A DNA stretch of 51,478 bases from Lachnospiraceae bacterium (lineage in GTDB: Bacteria > Bacillota > Clostridia > Lachnospirales > Lachnospiraceae): positions 1 through 51,478 of the forward strand of contig JAGAQZ010000005.1 in assembly GCA_017622505.1 (NCBI GenBank), given 5' to 3'. This document shows positions 17,120 through 24,733 of the stretch, piece after piece. The notes beneath the pieces were generated by a model, which was not told the origin of the DNA, did not search any database, and was given only the letters and a program-made list of their open reading frames with translations. The translations under genes were made by a program, and so were the position numbers. Each line of letters begins with the position of its first letter. The first letter of the stretch is position 1.

Positions 17120-18235
17120 ATGGCGCATACCGGTTTTCTAAAGTTTCGGCCTCTTACAGAATTGAATCTTATTGATAATTTTTTATTTCATAAGATGATT
17201 GATGACAAAGAGACCGGCGAAGAGTTTTGTCGTATTCTTTTAAGAACTATCCTGAATAAAGAAATACGGCACATTAAAATCACACCCCAGAAAGAACTGT
17301 ATGGACTGGATACAGACATGCACGGCATTCGTATGGATGCTTATCTGGAAGACATCAGCGACTGCGATGCCTTGGATGCAGATATTTTACCTGACATCTA
17401 TGACATCGAGCCCAATCTTACTTATGAGAAAGACTCTATACCCAGACGAATGCGATTCTATCAGGGAATGATTGACGCTGCTAACCTGAAGAGAGGTCAG
17501 GCATACACGCGCCTTCCCAACGTGGTCATTATTTTCATTCTGCCTTATGACCCGTTTGGATGCGATCGTATGATCTATACCATACAAAATATGATAAAAG
17601 AAGAGCCGTCCTTCGACTATAACGACGGCGCATTGAAAATGATACTTTATACGAAAGGAAAAGCCGGAAACGCTAGTAAAGAATTGCAGGATATGTTAAA
17701 ATATTTTGAAAACTCCGTATCGGCAAATGTAACCAATCCGGATATTGAATTTATACATCACGTGGTTGGCCGGCTAAAAGAACAAGGGGAGATAAATTTA
17801 GACTATATGAAATCATGGGAATGGGATAAATACAATCAAAAAATCGGACGGGATCACGGATTAATCGTAGGTCGTGAAGAAGGTTATAGTACCGGTCTTG
17901 AAGAAGGCCTTGCCGTAGGTCGCGAAGAAGGTTATAGTACCGGTCTTGAAGAAGGCCTTGCCGTAGGTCGCGAAGAAGGTTATAGTACCGGTCGCGAAGA
18001 AGGCCTTGCCGTAGGTCGCGAAGAAGGTTATAGTACCGGTCGCGAAGAAGGCCTTGCCGTAGGTCGCGAAGAAGGCCTTGCTGCCGGACGCGAAGAAGGA
18101 ATCTATGCGCTTATTCGTAGTTGCCGTAAATATAACACTACCGATGATGAAATTATAAATGAACTCATGTCCAATTTCTCTATAGCCTGGGAAGAAGCCC
18201 AAGGTTATCTGAATCAGTATTCTAAACAGTCTTAA
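17120..18235 (+). CDS. Rpn/YhgA-like PD-(D/E)XK nuclease-family protein with 16-residue repeats
   Basis: 371 aa from the ATG at 17120, 9 bases after AAGGAGG (an ATG at 17114 is possible). Opening LTELNLIDNFLFHKM and a DTDMHGIRMDAYLED core resemble the PD-(D/E)XK transposase family of Rpn recombination-promoting nucleases common in clostridia. The usual catalytic acidic residues are likely Asp in RMDAY and the later NVVIIFIL strand region. The C-terminal third has four 16-residue units of the GREEGYSTG-x-EEGLAV type plus two half units, then a helical tail. Flanked by a terminator at its 3' end. The native role of such proteins is unclear; it is an isolated gene. Confidence 0.8.
   Translation: MAHTGFLKFRPLTELNLIDNFLFHKMIDDKETGEEFCRILLRTILNKEIRHIKITPQKELYGLDTDMHGIRMDAYLEDISDCDALDADILPDIYDIEPNLTYEKDSIPRRMRFYQGMIDAANLKRGQAYTRLPNVVIIFILPYDPFGCDRMIYTIQNMIKEEPSFDYNDGALKMILYTKGKAGNASKELQDMLKYFENSVSANVTNPDIEFIHHVVGRLKEQGEINLDYMKSWEWDKYNQKIGRDHGLIVGREEGYSTGLEEGLAVGREEGYSTGLEEGLAVGREEGYSTGREEGLAVGREEGYSTGREEGLAVGREEGLAAGREEGIYALIRSCRKYNTTDDEIINELMSNFSIAWEEAQGYLNQYSKQS
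17870..18109 (+). repeat. 48-bp in-frame tandem repeat inside the Rpn-like gene
   Basis: Four nearly identical 48-bp copies (17870, 17918, 17966, 18014) followed by two 24-bp half copies at 18062 and 18086. Each copy encodes GREEGYST-G-L/R-EEGLAV. The unit is a multiple of three, so copy-number change leaves the frame open. The main difference among copies is Leu/Arg at residue 10. Confidence 0.92.
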
Positions 18236-18299
18236 TTCATTTCTATTTAAGGAACTGATATGAATAACATATCTTTCCGCTTAGACACATAATTAAATA

Positions 18300-18343
18300 T
18301 AAAAGCAGAACGAATGACCGTTACATCATCCGCTCTGCTTTTT
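18300..18343 (+). terminator. Terminator of the Rpn-like gene
   Basis: AAAAGCAGA pairs with TCTGCTTTT across an imperfect inner stem (ATGA/TCAT), followed by T residues on the plus strand. It may also act on leftward transcripts. Confidence 0.65.
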
Positions 18344-18386
18344 ATTTATTTCAGCTTATAACTAATAAGTTTTAATACTTTATATT

Positions 18387-21083
18387 TTAATACGTTTTCA
18401 TAATCTCAAACTCATCCGCCAGATAATAGGTATCAAAATCTCCCGGCGCGCGCCAGTCCTGAATTGAAATTACAATACGATATTCCCCCGGTGGTAACTC
18501 ACCATATAAATATTCCCACGTAACAGGTAAAACAGTCGTTTCTCCGGCAGATATTTCATAAGCAATCTGATGCCACGCAACCTCAGCAATTGGCGCCAGG
18601 TCATACCACGCTCCATCCACCTTTCGCTGAATGGTAAACCATGCACCGGTCTGTAATACCTTTCCTACATCACCGGAAGACAGCAAATTCAAACGCAACT
18701 GGTTATTTATCTCTAAATCACCATTTAAATCAGTGTATTTCTCCATAGAAAGGCTTACTCCGTCTAACGTATTTACTTCATGCTCCCAAGGGGTATCTAC
18801 AACCGCTGGCAAATTCATTCCTGACATCGCATTTCCATCCTCTGATAAAGTTCCTGCATCCGAATAATGCACTCTAAGAATCAATGCCGTATACAAAGGC
18901 AAATGCTCATCATACATTTTACCGGTGTCCCACATGGATATTACAATTTGCTGGCCACCTTTTAACGCATCAATCGGATAAACATCTTCCGGAATTTGCA
19001 CCACAAAGGCTCCCGGGAAATTCTCCGATTCGGAAGTAATACAGATTTTATCCTTAGAATCTGCCATAACTTCTTTTATGGTTGCCTGAATAAGCACCGG
19101 CTGTTCCTCTCCTTCTGCCACTGTACCGCTCACCGCGTAATTATCCGTGGCAAAAATATAAGTTGCTTCTCCATAAAAACCGTTTCCGTTACTGCCTTCA
19201 TCCCACTGGGCAATTACCTCGTAAATACGTCTCGGACGCAGTTCCAAGAAATAAACATCCTCTAAGGTATATTCGTCTAACACCAACGGCTCCATATCAC
19301 CCAAATCCAACAAATCATATTCTTTTACCCTTATACAATCCGGGTCAATCCCCCAACTCAACATGTACGGGGCATAATCGATATTGTTATAATCGCGCAC
19401 CTCTATCCACTCATCTTCCTTGCCTTTTACTGCTACCGTCGGAAAGGCTCCGCTGGCATTTATTGTAGTCATCTCGTTCGGATTTCCCGTAGGATAACTC
19501 CACTCGTAGGTTCCGCTTTCCACATAAGTAAAATTCATGGCACTGGATAAGGCATCCTGCATGGTCAGTGTGGGCGGTTTCTTCAAGAGTTGTACAGAAG
19601 TGATGTTTTCCAGTTCTAACTGTTCCTGCAAAAGTAATTTCTCTTCCGCCTCTAATTCTCCCTGAAGTTTTTCCTGTTCCAACTGGTCCTTCAAAAGTTC
19701 TTCTCGTCTTAAAATATCAATCACCTTATCATACAAGTCTTTCGGCACATAATAACAAGTTGCGCCCGTAGTCTGCATAGCATCCGAAATCATCCCGTAA
19801 TTCGGCTCACTGTACATCGATAAAACAGCACCATTCTGATAATCAATGAAAATGACACTCAAACCTTCCAACTGTTCTCCGTCTTCCACTTCCCGATACT
19901 CATTCGTGTCCAGAGTCGCCTCAATAATTTCCTGCAAAGTTTCTTCATCCGTAATCACCAACGGTTCTTCCAAAGTGCGTCCGTAGTATCCGTCCGAATA
20001 TATAATAATCTCCGATACATTCTCCCACTCCACGCTGCCGTCATTGATATACGGTATGGTCTTCTCCTTCGGCTTTGTCATAAAACAAACCGCTACTACC
20101 CCACACAAAAGCAGCGACACCAGAATAATCCAAAACGCAGGCTTTTTATAGTTTAAAACATTCACAATACGCTTCTTCACACCCACCTCACCAAATGCCA
20201 GCGGGCAGGCTGAAATCATACGTCCCGGTGCACTGCATTTTAAAAGTGCCTTAGAATAAGCTTTTTTGTGATTCTCGCCCATCTCCTTAATTACTTTCTC
20301 ATCACAGGCAAGTTCGATATCCCGACACAATAAAATATAAGCAACCCACACCAGGGGATTGAACCAATAAAAACTTAAAAGCATAAAAGCAATCGGTTTA
20401 ATCCAGTGATCTTTCCTTGTAATGTGTGCCTTTTCATGGGCGATAACACATTCCATATCCTCAGCAGCCATTTGGAACGGCATATAAATTCCCGGCTTGA
20501 AAAATCCAAGCACAAAAGGAGATGCCACTTTTTCACTCTGATAAATCAAATATTTCTTACCACGTTTTTCAAAAGCTTTCTCTTTATGACCATCGGCGCA
20601 CAAATCTCCGCTATAAATCACCGCATCCGCCACACGTTGTTTTAGATGAAGGTAAGATATGATGCAATACGCAAGCATAACAATCATACCAACCAGCCAA
20701 ACGATAGCCAAAATATCTGTCCACGAAATGCTTACTGCTTGCACCGCTTCTTCCGCCGGCACAAACGTTCCTGCCATATCCGTACTTTGCGGCGCAGCTC
20801 CTGCACTCGTATTAAAATCCAACATTACCGGAGATGCACCTGCGTCCGTACCTGTTGCGGTACTCTGCAGTGTGTCCGCAGGAATAGGACTTTTCCCCGG
20901 CAGCAGACTAAACATACTCTCAAAAGAAAACGGCACCACAAGCCTTATTCCAACCAGCCCCCAGAGAATACCACGAATCCATTTTGGTGCTTTTGCTAAA
21001 ACCAATCGCAACACAATCACTGCCACAATCAGATAACTCGCCGTGATGCTCATATTCACAATTTCAAGAAAGAAGTTTGACAT
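18387..21083 (-). CDS. BlaR1/MecR1-like M56 membrane metallopeptidase with large extracellular part
   Basis: 898 aa. Membrane helices at about 8-30, 38-55, 122-145, 230-252 and 315-335. The cytosolic loop holds the M56 zinc site HEKAH (216-220) with ELACDE at 257-262 as third ligand. Known BlaR1 proteins sense beta-lactams outside and cleave the partner repressor inside. Here the roughly 560-residue outer region shows no penicillin-binding SxxK/SxN/KTG set; it contains a Glu/Gln-rich helical stretch (480-525) and ends in an Ig-like domain (about 770-895). The signal sensed is therefore probably not a beta-lactam. It starts 3 bp after the blaI-like gene with a GAGGAGG site inside that gene's end. 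Confidence 0.87.
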   Translation of the reverse strand: MSNFFLEIVNMSITASYLIVAVIVLRLVLAKAPKWIRGILWGLVGIRLVVPFSFESMFSLLPGKSPIPADTLQSTATGTDAGASPVMLDFNTSAGAAPQSTDMAGTFVPAEEAVQAVSISWTDILAIVWLVGMIVMLAYCIISYLHLKQRVADAVIYSGDLCADGHKEKAFEKRGKKYLIYQSEKVASPFVLGFFKPGIYMPFQMAAEDMECVIAHEKAHITRKDHWIKPIAFMLLSFYWFNPLVWVAYILLCRDIELACDEKVIKEMGENHKKAYSKALLKCSAPGRMISACPLAFGEVGVKKRIVNVLNYKKPAFWIILVSLLLCGVVAVCFMTKPKEKTIPYINDGSVEWENVSEIIIYSDGYYGRTLEEPLVITDEETLQEIIEATLDTNEYREVEDGEQLEGLSVIFIDYQNGAVLSMYSEPNYGMISDAMQTTGATCYYVPKDLYDKVIDILRREELLKDQLEQEKLQGELEAEEKLLLQEQLELENITSVQLLKKPPTLTMQDALSSAMNFTYVESGTYEWSYPTGNPNEMTTINASGAFPTVAVKGKEDEWIEVRDYNNIDYAPYMLSWGIDPDCIRVKEYDLLDLGDMEPLVLDEYTLEDVYFLELRPRRIYEVIAQWDEGSNGNGFYGEATYIFATDNYAVSGTVAEGEEQPVLIQATIKEVMADSKDKICITSESENFPGAFVVQIPEDVYPIDALKGGQQIVISMWDTGKMYDEHLPLYTALILRVHYSDAGTLSEDGNAMSGMNLPAVVDTPWEHEVNTLDGVSLSMEKYTDLNGDLEINNQLRLNLLSSGDVGKVLQTGAWFTIQRKVDGAWYDLAPIAEVAWHQIAYEISAGETTVLPVTWEYLYGELPPGEYRIVISIQDWRAPGDFDTYYLADEFEIMKTY

Positions 21084-21086
21084 ACT

Positions 21087-21449
21087 CTATTCCTCCTCAT
21101 ATGAATCAATTAAGTTACGAAGCTCTGCCACTTCTTTGGCGGATAATTTTTTATGCTTAGTAAAAGCCGCGATAAAAGCAGGTAGCGACCCTTCAAAGGT
21201 CTTCTCCACCAACTCATCAATTTCCGCCGCCTGAACATCTTCCTTGGATACCAAAGAAGTCACTACCGCATCTTCACTTTTCAACACACCACGTTCCGCA
21301 AGACGTTTAATCACGGTATATGTAGTAGCCTTTTTCCAGCCCAGTTCCTCCTGACATAATTTCACAAGCTCCGTACTCTTAACAGGCTCATGCTCCCATA
21401 AAATCAGGCAAAAACGATACTCACTTTCAAATACTTTCGGTGTCTCCAT
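21087..21449 (-). CDS. BlaI/MecI-family transcriptional repressor
   Basis: 120 aa penicillinase-repressor winged helix: ESEYRFCLILWEHEPVKSTELV, then KKATTYTVIKRLAERGVL as the recognition helix and wing, and a C-terminal dimer region (VDELVEKTFEGSLPAFIAAF). Family members repress their own operon until cleaved through the partner M56 protease. That partner follows directly. No beta-lactamase or PBP gene is nearby, so targets other than itself are unknown. AGGAAGAT precedes the ATG. Confidence 0.92.
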   Translation of the reverse strand: METPKVFESEYRFCLILWEHEPVKSTELVKLCQEELGWKKATTYTVIKRLAERGVLKSEDAVVTSLVSKEDVQAAEIDELVEKTFEGSLPAFIAAFTKHKKLSAKEVAELRNLIDSYEEE

Positions 21450-21546
21450 TTGTCATCTTCCTTTCTGAAATAATACTTTCCAACTGTCAACGACATTTTT
21501 GGATATGGAATATAAAACACTTTTTACTTTCTATCTTATCAAAAAC

Positions 21547-21594
21547 AAGGTCGAATACGTTAAACCTTTTCTCAAGTCTAACGCATTCGACCTT
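21547..21594 (-). promoter_or_regulatory. 16-bp-arm dyad over the predicted blaI start site
   Basis: AAGGTCGAATACGTTA and TAACGCATTCGACCTT are inverted repeats with one mismatch, separated by 16 bases. Its centre falls near the transcription start expected from the promoter at 21575-21603, as for an operator; the RNA would also fold into a long stem. BlaI binding is inference. Confidence 0.5.
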
Positions 21595-21603
21595 CCTTGT
21601 CAA
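21575..21603 (-). promoter_or_regulatory. Candidate blaI-blaR1-like operon promoter
   Basis: TTGACA (21598-21603), 17-base spacer and TAGACT (21575-21580) on the minus strand. The spacer and -10 lie inside the dyad at 21547-21594. Confidence 0.55.
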
Positions 21604-21632
21604 TATGCTTTTTATAAAATAATTCCCCCACG

Positions 21633-21666
21633 AAAAAAGAAACACCCCTCTTTCGCAGGATGTTCC
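21633..21666 (-). terminator. Terminator of the CPBP/DUF2975/XRE operon
   Basis: On the minus strand GGAACATCC pairs with GGGTGTTTC (G-U pairs allowed) and is followed by TTTTTT, 32 bases after the XRE stop. Confidence 0.6.
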
Positions 21667-21698
21667 TTTTATTCCACAATCTATTCTTCTGTCACAAT

Positions 21699-21926
21699 CT
21701 ACTCGTCCTCATCAACCGCAGTTTCATCATACTCCAGAATATCTCCCGGCTGACAATGCAACGCCTCACAAATCGCTTCCAAAGTCGAGAAACGAATGGC
21801 ACTGATTTTACCGGTTTTCATCTTGGATAAGTTCACGTTGGTAACGCCAACCATCTCCGATAATTCATTCAAACTGATTTTACGGTCCGCCATCACACGG
21901 TCCAGTCGTAATATAATCTTACCCAT
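21699..21926 (-). CDS. XRE-family small regulator (YozG-like)
   Basis: 75 aa. Cro/C1-type helix-turn-helix over almost the whole length: ISLNELSEMVGVTNVNLSKMKTGK with recognition helix around TNVNLSKMK, then FSTLEAICEALHCQPGDILEY. An acidic tail closes the protein. AAGGGGGA precedes the ATG. It lies 15 bp behind a DUF2975 protein, the same pairing as YozG/YoaS in Bacillus. It is a likely autoregulator of the operon, probably through the TTATCG palindromes at its promoter. Confidence 0.9.
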   Translation of the reverse strand: MGKIILRLDRVMADRKISLNELSEMVGVTNVNLSKMKTGKISAIRFSTLEAICEALHCQPGDILEYDETAVDEDE

Positions 21927-21941
21927 AATCGCGTCCCCCTT

Positions 21942-22637
21942 TTATAATGTCTCATCAGATTCCTGCTGTAACATTGCACCATATTGGAAAATATACGCCA
22001 ATGCCAAAACAACAAGCACCATAATAATCATACCGATATCAATGCTGATATTCAAGTTATTTGATACCATAAAATTAGCAGCCGCTTCCGCTGTAGGATA
22101 CATAATGCACCAGGGAATTAACGAAAATCCAACCTGCTTGATACGCTTAATCACGCCTGCAGAAAAAGGTGTTTCACAAGTCTTGAATTCTTTACAAAGC
22201 TTAATGATAAAAGTAATAGTAATAAAATTTACTACCATCAGAAGGGTTTCAACCAAAATAAAAATTACAATTTTAACAGGGTGAAAAATATTTGTCGGCT
22301 GTGATGCCATCTCAATCGCTACCGTATTATTGTCTCGATCTACGGTAAAATCTACCATTTCCATCTCTTCACCATCTACCGCTACACTGTAAGCTTCCAT
22401 ATTTAATTCTTCAATATCTTCATCTGTTACGGTTTCACCAATGGCATCCAAATCCACCTGCATATCCATACCGACATAATAATCCAAAGTAAACAAATCT
22501 TTTGGCACTGCCAGCATAAAAATGCCTGCCGCCAATAAAATGACTGCACCCAAAATCACAAAAATACGACTAATCTGTGCTACAACTTCACCGATTTTAC
22601 CAAACTTATTAATCTTTGCTACAACTTCCTGTTTCAT
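21942..22637 (-). CDS. DUF2975 membrane protein
   Basis: 231 aa from the ATG at 22637, set by CGGAGG 7 bases upstream; the upstream frame to 22772 overlaps the CPBP gene and lacks a site. Hydrophobic helices at about 21-43, 135-160, 180-200 and 205-225, with a polar loop between the first and second (VPKDLFTLDYYVGMDM). The DUF2975 pattern of an N-terminal helix, extracytoplasmic loop and three C-terminal helices is present. Partner of the downstream XRE protein; it might sequester or signal to that regulator, which is inference. Confidence 0.85.
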   Translation of the reverse strand: MKQEVVAKINKFGKIGEVVAQISRIFVILGAVILLAAGIFMLAVPKDLFTLDYYVGMDMQVDLDAIGETVTDEDIEELNMEAYSVAVDGEEMEMVDFTVDRDNNTVAIEMASQPTNIFHPVKIVIFILVETLLMVVNFITITFIIKLCKEFKTCETPFSAGVIKRIKQVGFSLIPWCIMYPTAEAAANFMVSNNLNISIDIGMIIMVLVVLALAYIFQYGAMLQQESDETL

Positions 22638-22684
22638 TTTAAATCCTCCGTTTTTAATCTTCTTAATAATTGTTATATTCCGTT

Positions 22685-23290
22685 TTAGATAAGAGAAAAT
22701 GCCGCGCAGATTCCTGCAAATATATTTGAAATAGTGTGGATTATCCAACTCGGAATAATGGAACCTTCGCACTTCTTCTCATTGATATAACCCATTAACC
22801 AGGCAACAACACCCGTAAATATAATCACAATCAATGCTTTGACAACTCCTACCACTCCCCAAAACATAACTCCATGTACGAATCCGAATATTAAAGCCTG
22901 AACAACGTTGGCTACACCAAATCCGAATTTATTTTGTATCCTTTTTAACAAAAATCCTCTGAATAAAATTTCTTCCGGTAAAGCAGTATTAAATGTTGCA
23001 TAGATTACAATTGCCGGAATCGCCTGTAATCCAAGTCCTGCAAATTCAGAAGTTGCAAATTCAACATCTTTCAGCATATATAATGTCAACATTCCCAAGA
23101 ACATAAAAGCAACGGTTACCATAAAACTGGCTATAAATACCTTCTTATTCCATTTCATCTTTTTTAATCCAATCCACTGCGGAAAGCTTTGCTTTTTTCT
23201 TGCAGTAATGAACCACCAGATAAAAGGTATGATTGCAAATAAAATAATCTGTAATATACTGCTTACAATTTTGCTTAACAATAAATTCAT
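22685..23290 (-). CDS. CPBP-family intramembrane glutamic protease (CAAX/Abi)
   Basis: 201 aa from the ATG at 23290 behind CGGAGG; the frame runs to 23326 without a site. Motif 1 is EEILFRGFLL (EExxxR), motif 2 FGFVHGVMF (FxxxH), motif 3 HTISNIFAG (HxxxN), the catalytic set of the Rce1/CPBP family. Six or so membrane helices. Such proteases are often tied to bacteriocin self-immunity or regulated proteolysis, but no bacteriocin gene is in sight. First gene of a three-gene unit with DUF2975 and XRE proteins. Confidence 0.9.
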   Translation of the reverse strand: MNLLLSKIVSSILQIILFAIIPFIWWFITARKKQSFPQWIGLKKMKWNKKVFIASFMVTVAFMFLGMLTLYMLKDVEFATSEFAGLGLQAIPAIVIYATFNTALPEEILFRGFLLKRIQNKFGFGVANVVQALIFGFVHGVMFWGVVGVVKALIVIIFTGVVAWLMGYINEKKCEGSIIPSWIIHTISNIFAGICAAFSLI

Positions 23291-23344
23291 TTTTACCTCC
23301 GACTTAAAAGTTACATATTTGCGCAAAAAGTTAAATTTTTAATG

Positions 23345-23356
23345 TTTATCGATAAA
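23345..23356. promoter_or_regulatory. Perfect palindrome TTTATCGATAAA downstream of the CPBP operon -10
   Basis: A 12-bp perfect palindrome lying just past the -10 (23360-23365) in the direction of transcription. It shares the TTATCG half-site with the palindrome at 23395-23411. Confidence 0.6.
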
Positions 23357-23359
23357 TCC

Positions 23360-23387
23360 ATAATATCATATTCTTTTCGTTTGTCAA
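23360..23387 (-). promoter_or_regulatory. CPBP/DUF2975/XRE operon promoter
   Basis: TTGACA (23382-23387), 16-base spacer and TATTAT (23360-23365) on the minus strand, about 70 bases before the CPBP start. Confidence 0.7.
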
Positions 23388-23394
23388 CAACTTT

Positions 23395-23411
23395 TTATCG
23401 TTTTTCGATAA
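23395..23411. promoter_or_regulatory. Palindrome TTATCG-TTTTT-CGATAA upstream of the CPBP operon -35
   Basis: Perfect 6-bp arms around 5 bases, 7 bp upstream of the -35 box. Centre-to-centre distance to the other TTATCG palindrome is about 52.5 bp, close to five helical turns. Confidence 0.6.
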
Positions 23412-23431
23412 TTTTTTATTTCAAACAATAA

Positions 23432-23453
23432 AACCACCCTAAACAGGGTGGTT
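23432..23453 (-). terminator. Terminator of the GH25 gene
   Basis: AACCACCCT-AAAC-AGGGTGGTT, a perfect 9-bp stem directly after the GH25 stop; the leftward transcript continues into TTATTG, a short U-rich tail. Confidence 0.75.
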
Positions 23454-23454
23454 C

Positions 23455-24201
23455 TCATTCCCAAATCACATATTCATCCAATTCATCCAAACTTCCATAA
23501 AACACATTCATATCAATATGCTCTTCCGCACCGGAATATCCTTCAAACACTGCCTGGTCCGTATACTGCCAAAATGTCCATTCCCCACGCATATCCAAAT
23601 TAGGACTGAAATAGACATTTCGAATCCACAAAGGATACCCGTCAATTTCACCATCCAGATACTTATAATAAAATGTATAGGTAGTGTATACCATAGGCTT
23701 CACGCCGTATTCTTCTTCCAGTAATGCCAGCATGGTTTTTAATTCTGCCACAAGTTCCTCTTCTTCCGGAGGATTGCTGAACTTATCTCCATAAAATTCA
23801 ATGTCCACCACAGGAATAAGATTTCCTGACAAATCTCCTACGCTTTCAATATACAGCTGTGCCTGAGTTTCTGCCGGACTGTCAAAACTAAAGAAGTGAT
23901 ATGCACCAACCTTGACATCAGTAGCATCTGCAGCTTCCCAATTCTCATAAAATCTGGTGTCTACATGCCCACTTCCTTCCGTAGCTTTGATGAAAGCAAA
24001 CTCCAATCCCTGTTTTTCCAAAACTTCCCAGTTTATTTCGCCCTGGTAATGTGAAACATCAATTCCATGGACTTGATATCCTGAAGCAATCCTACAGGCC
24101 AATCGATTATCCCGCGCAGAAGTATATATAACAATTGCTACAAGCAATACCAATAAAACAGCAATCTGTAACAATCTGTATCTTATCTTTTTCTTTGTCA
24201 T
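23455..24201 (-). CDS. GH25-family lysozyme (muramidase), membrane-anchored
   Basis: 248 aa. N-terminal KKKIRYR followed by a hydrophobic helix (about 9-27), a signal anchor or signal peptide. GH25 domain from about 45: HGIDVSHYQGEINW with the first active-site Asp, FAFIKATEG, GAYHFFSF, and VVDIEFYGDK with the DxE catalytic pair, then MVYTTYTFYYKYL, LWIRN and FWQYTD. It cleaves the beta-1,4 bond between N-acetylmuramic acid and N-acetylglucosamine. It is monocistronic with its own terminator; housekeeping wall turnover or self-lysis is likely, since no phage genes surround it. Confidence 0.93.
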   Translation of the reverse strand: MTKKKIRYRLLQIAVLLVLLVAIVIYTSARDNRLACRIASGYQVHGIDVSHYQGEINWEVLEKQGLEFAFIKATEGSGHVDTRFYENWEAADATDVKVGAYHFFSFDSPAETQAQLYIESVGDLSGNLIPVVDIEFYGDKFSNPPEEEELVAELKTMLALLEEEYGVKPMVYTTYTFYYKYLDGEIDGYPLWIRNVYFSPNLDMRGEWTFWQYTDQAVFEGYSGAEEHIDMNVFYGSLDELDEYVIWE

Positions 24202-24289
24202 ACCCTATACTTTCCAAATCCAAAATACGAATCAATCTCTTATATTATCTCTTGTGTATTCTGCTTTGTAAAGTAAAAACTTATTCTCT

Positions 24290-24733
24290 CTAATAACTTT
24301 CTGTTACATCCTCTTCCTTCTCGGCAATATCTCCTACCGGTTTTTGTAAACCCTCAATTACAATATTATTCTTCTGTGCATAATCCCAAAGTGCTGCGTG
24401 GATAGCCTCTTCCGCAAGCAGTGAACAATGAACCTTTACCGGCGGAAGCCCATCAAGAGCCTCCATCACAGCTTTATTGGTAACCTGCATTGCTTCCTGC
24501 ACACTTTTCCCTTTTACAAGTTCTGTCGCCATACTGCTGGTTGCTACTGCAGCTCCGCAACCAAAGGTCTTGAATTTGACATCACGAATTACACCTCCAT
24601 CATCAACATCCAGATAAATACGCATAATATCGCCACACTTTGCATTACCAACGGTACCTACTCCGCTGGCATCTTCAATTTCACCCATATTTCTCGGATT
24701 ATAAAAATGATCCATAACCTTTTCGCTATACAT
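24290..24733 (-). CDS. nifU: NifU/IscU-type Fe-S cluster scaffold
   Basis: 147 aa. Opening YSEKVMDHFYNPRNMG is the family signature. The three cluster-ligand cysteines are Cys33 (AKCGD), Cys59 (FGCGAA) and Cys103 (VHCSLLAEEAI). It receives sulfur from the cysteine desulfurase and assembles [2Fe-2S] or [4Fe-4S] clusters. Its start overlaps the nifS 3' end by 8 bp, with GGAGG inside nifS, so translation is coupled. Last gene of metY-cysK-nifS-nifU. Confidence 0.95.
   Translation of the reverse strand: MYSEKVMDHFYNPRNMGEIEDASGVGTVGNAKCGDIMRIYLDVDDGGVIRDVKFKTFGCGAAVATSSMATELVKGKSVQEAMQVTNKAVMEALDGLPPVKVHCSLLAEEAIHAALWDYAQKNNIVIEGLQKPVGDIAEKEEDVTESY

Noticed and set aside
17870-18109. Repeats that could be taken for a CRISPR array
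   Set aside because: The units are contiguous, have no unique spacers, and stay in frame in one protein.
17861-18202. Minus-strand ORF of FATYGKAF-type repeats
   Set aside because: It is the antisense of the 48-bp repeats and has no start signal.
18387-21449. BlaI/BlaR1 pair as beta-lactam resistance operon
   Set aside because: The sensor lacks a penicillin-binding domain and no beta-lactamase gene is present.
23455-24201. GH25 lysozyme as prophage endolysin
   Set aside because: No holin, tail or integrase genes nearby, and it has an N-terminal membrane anchor.
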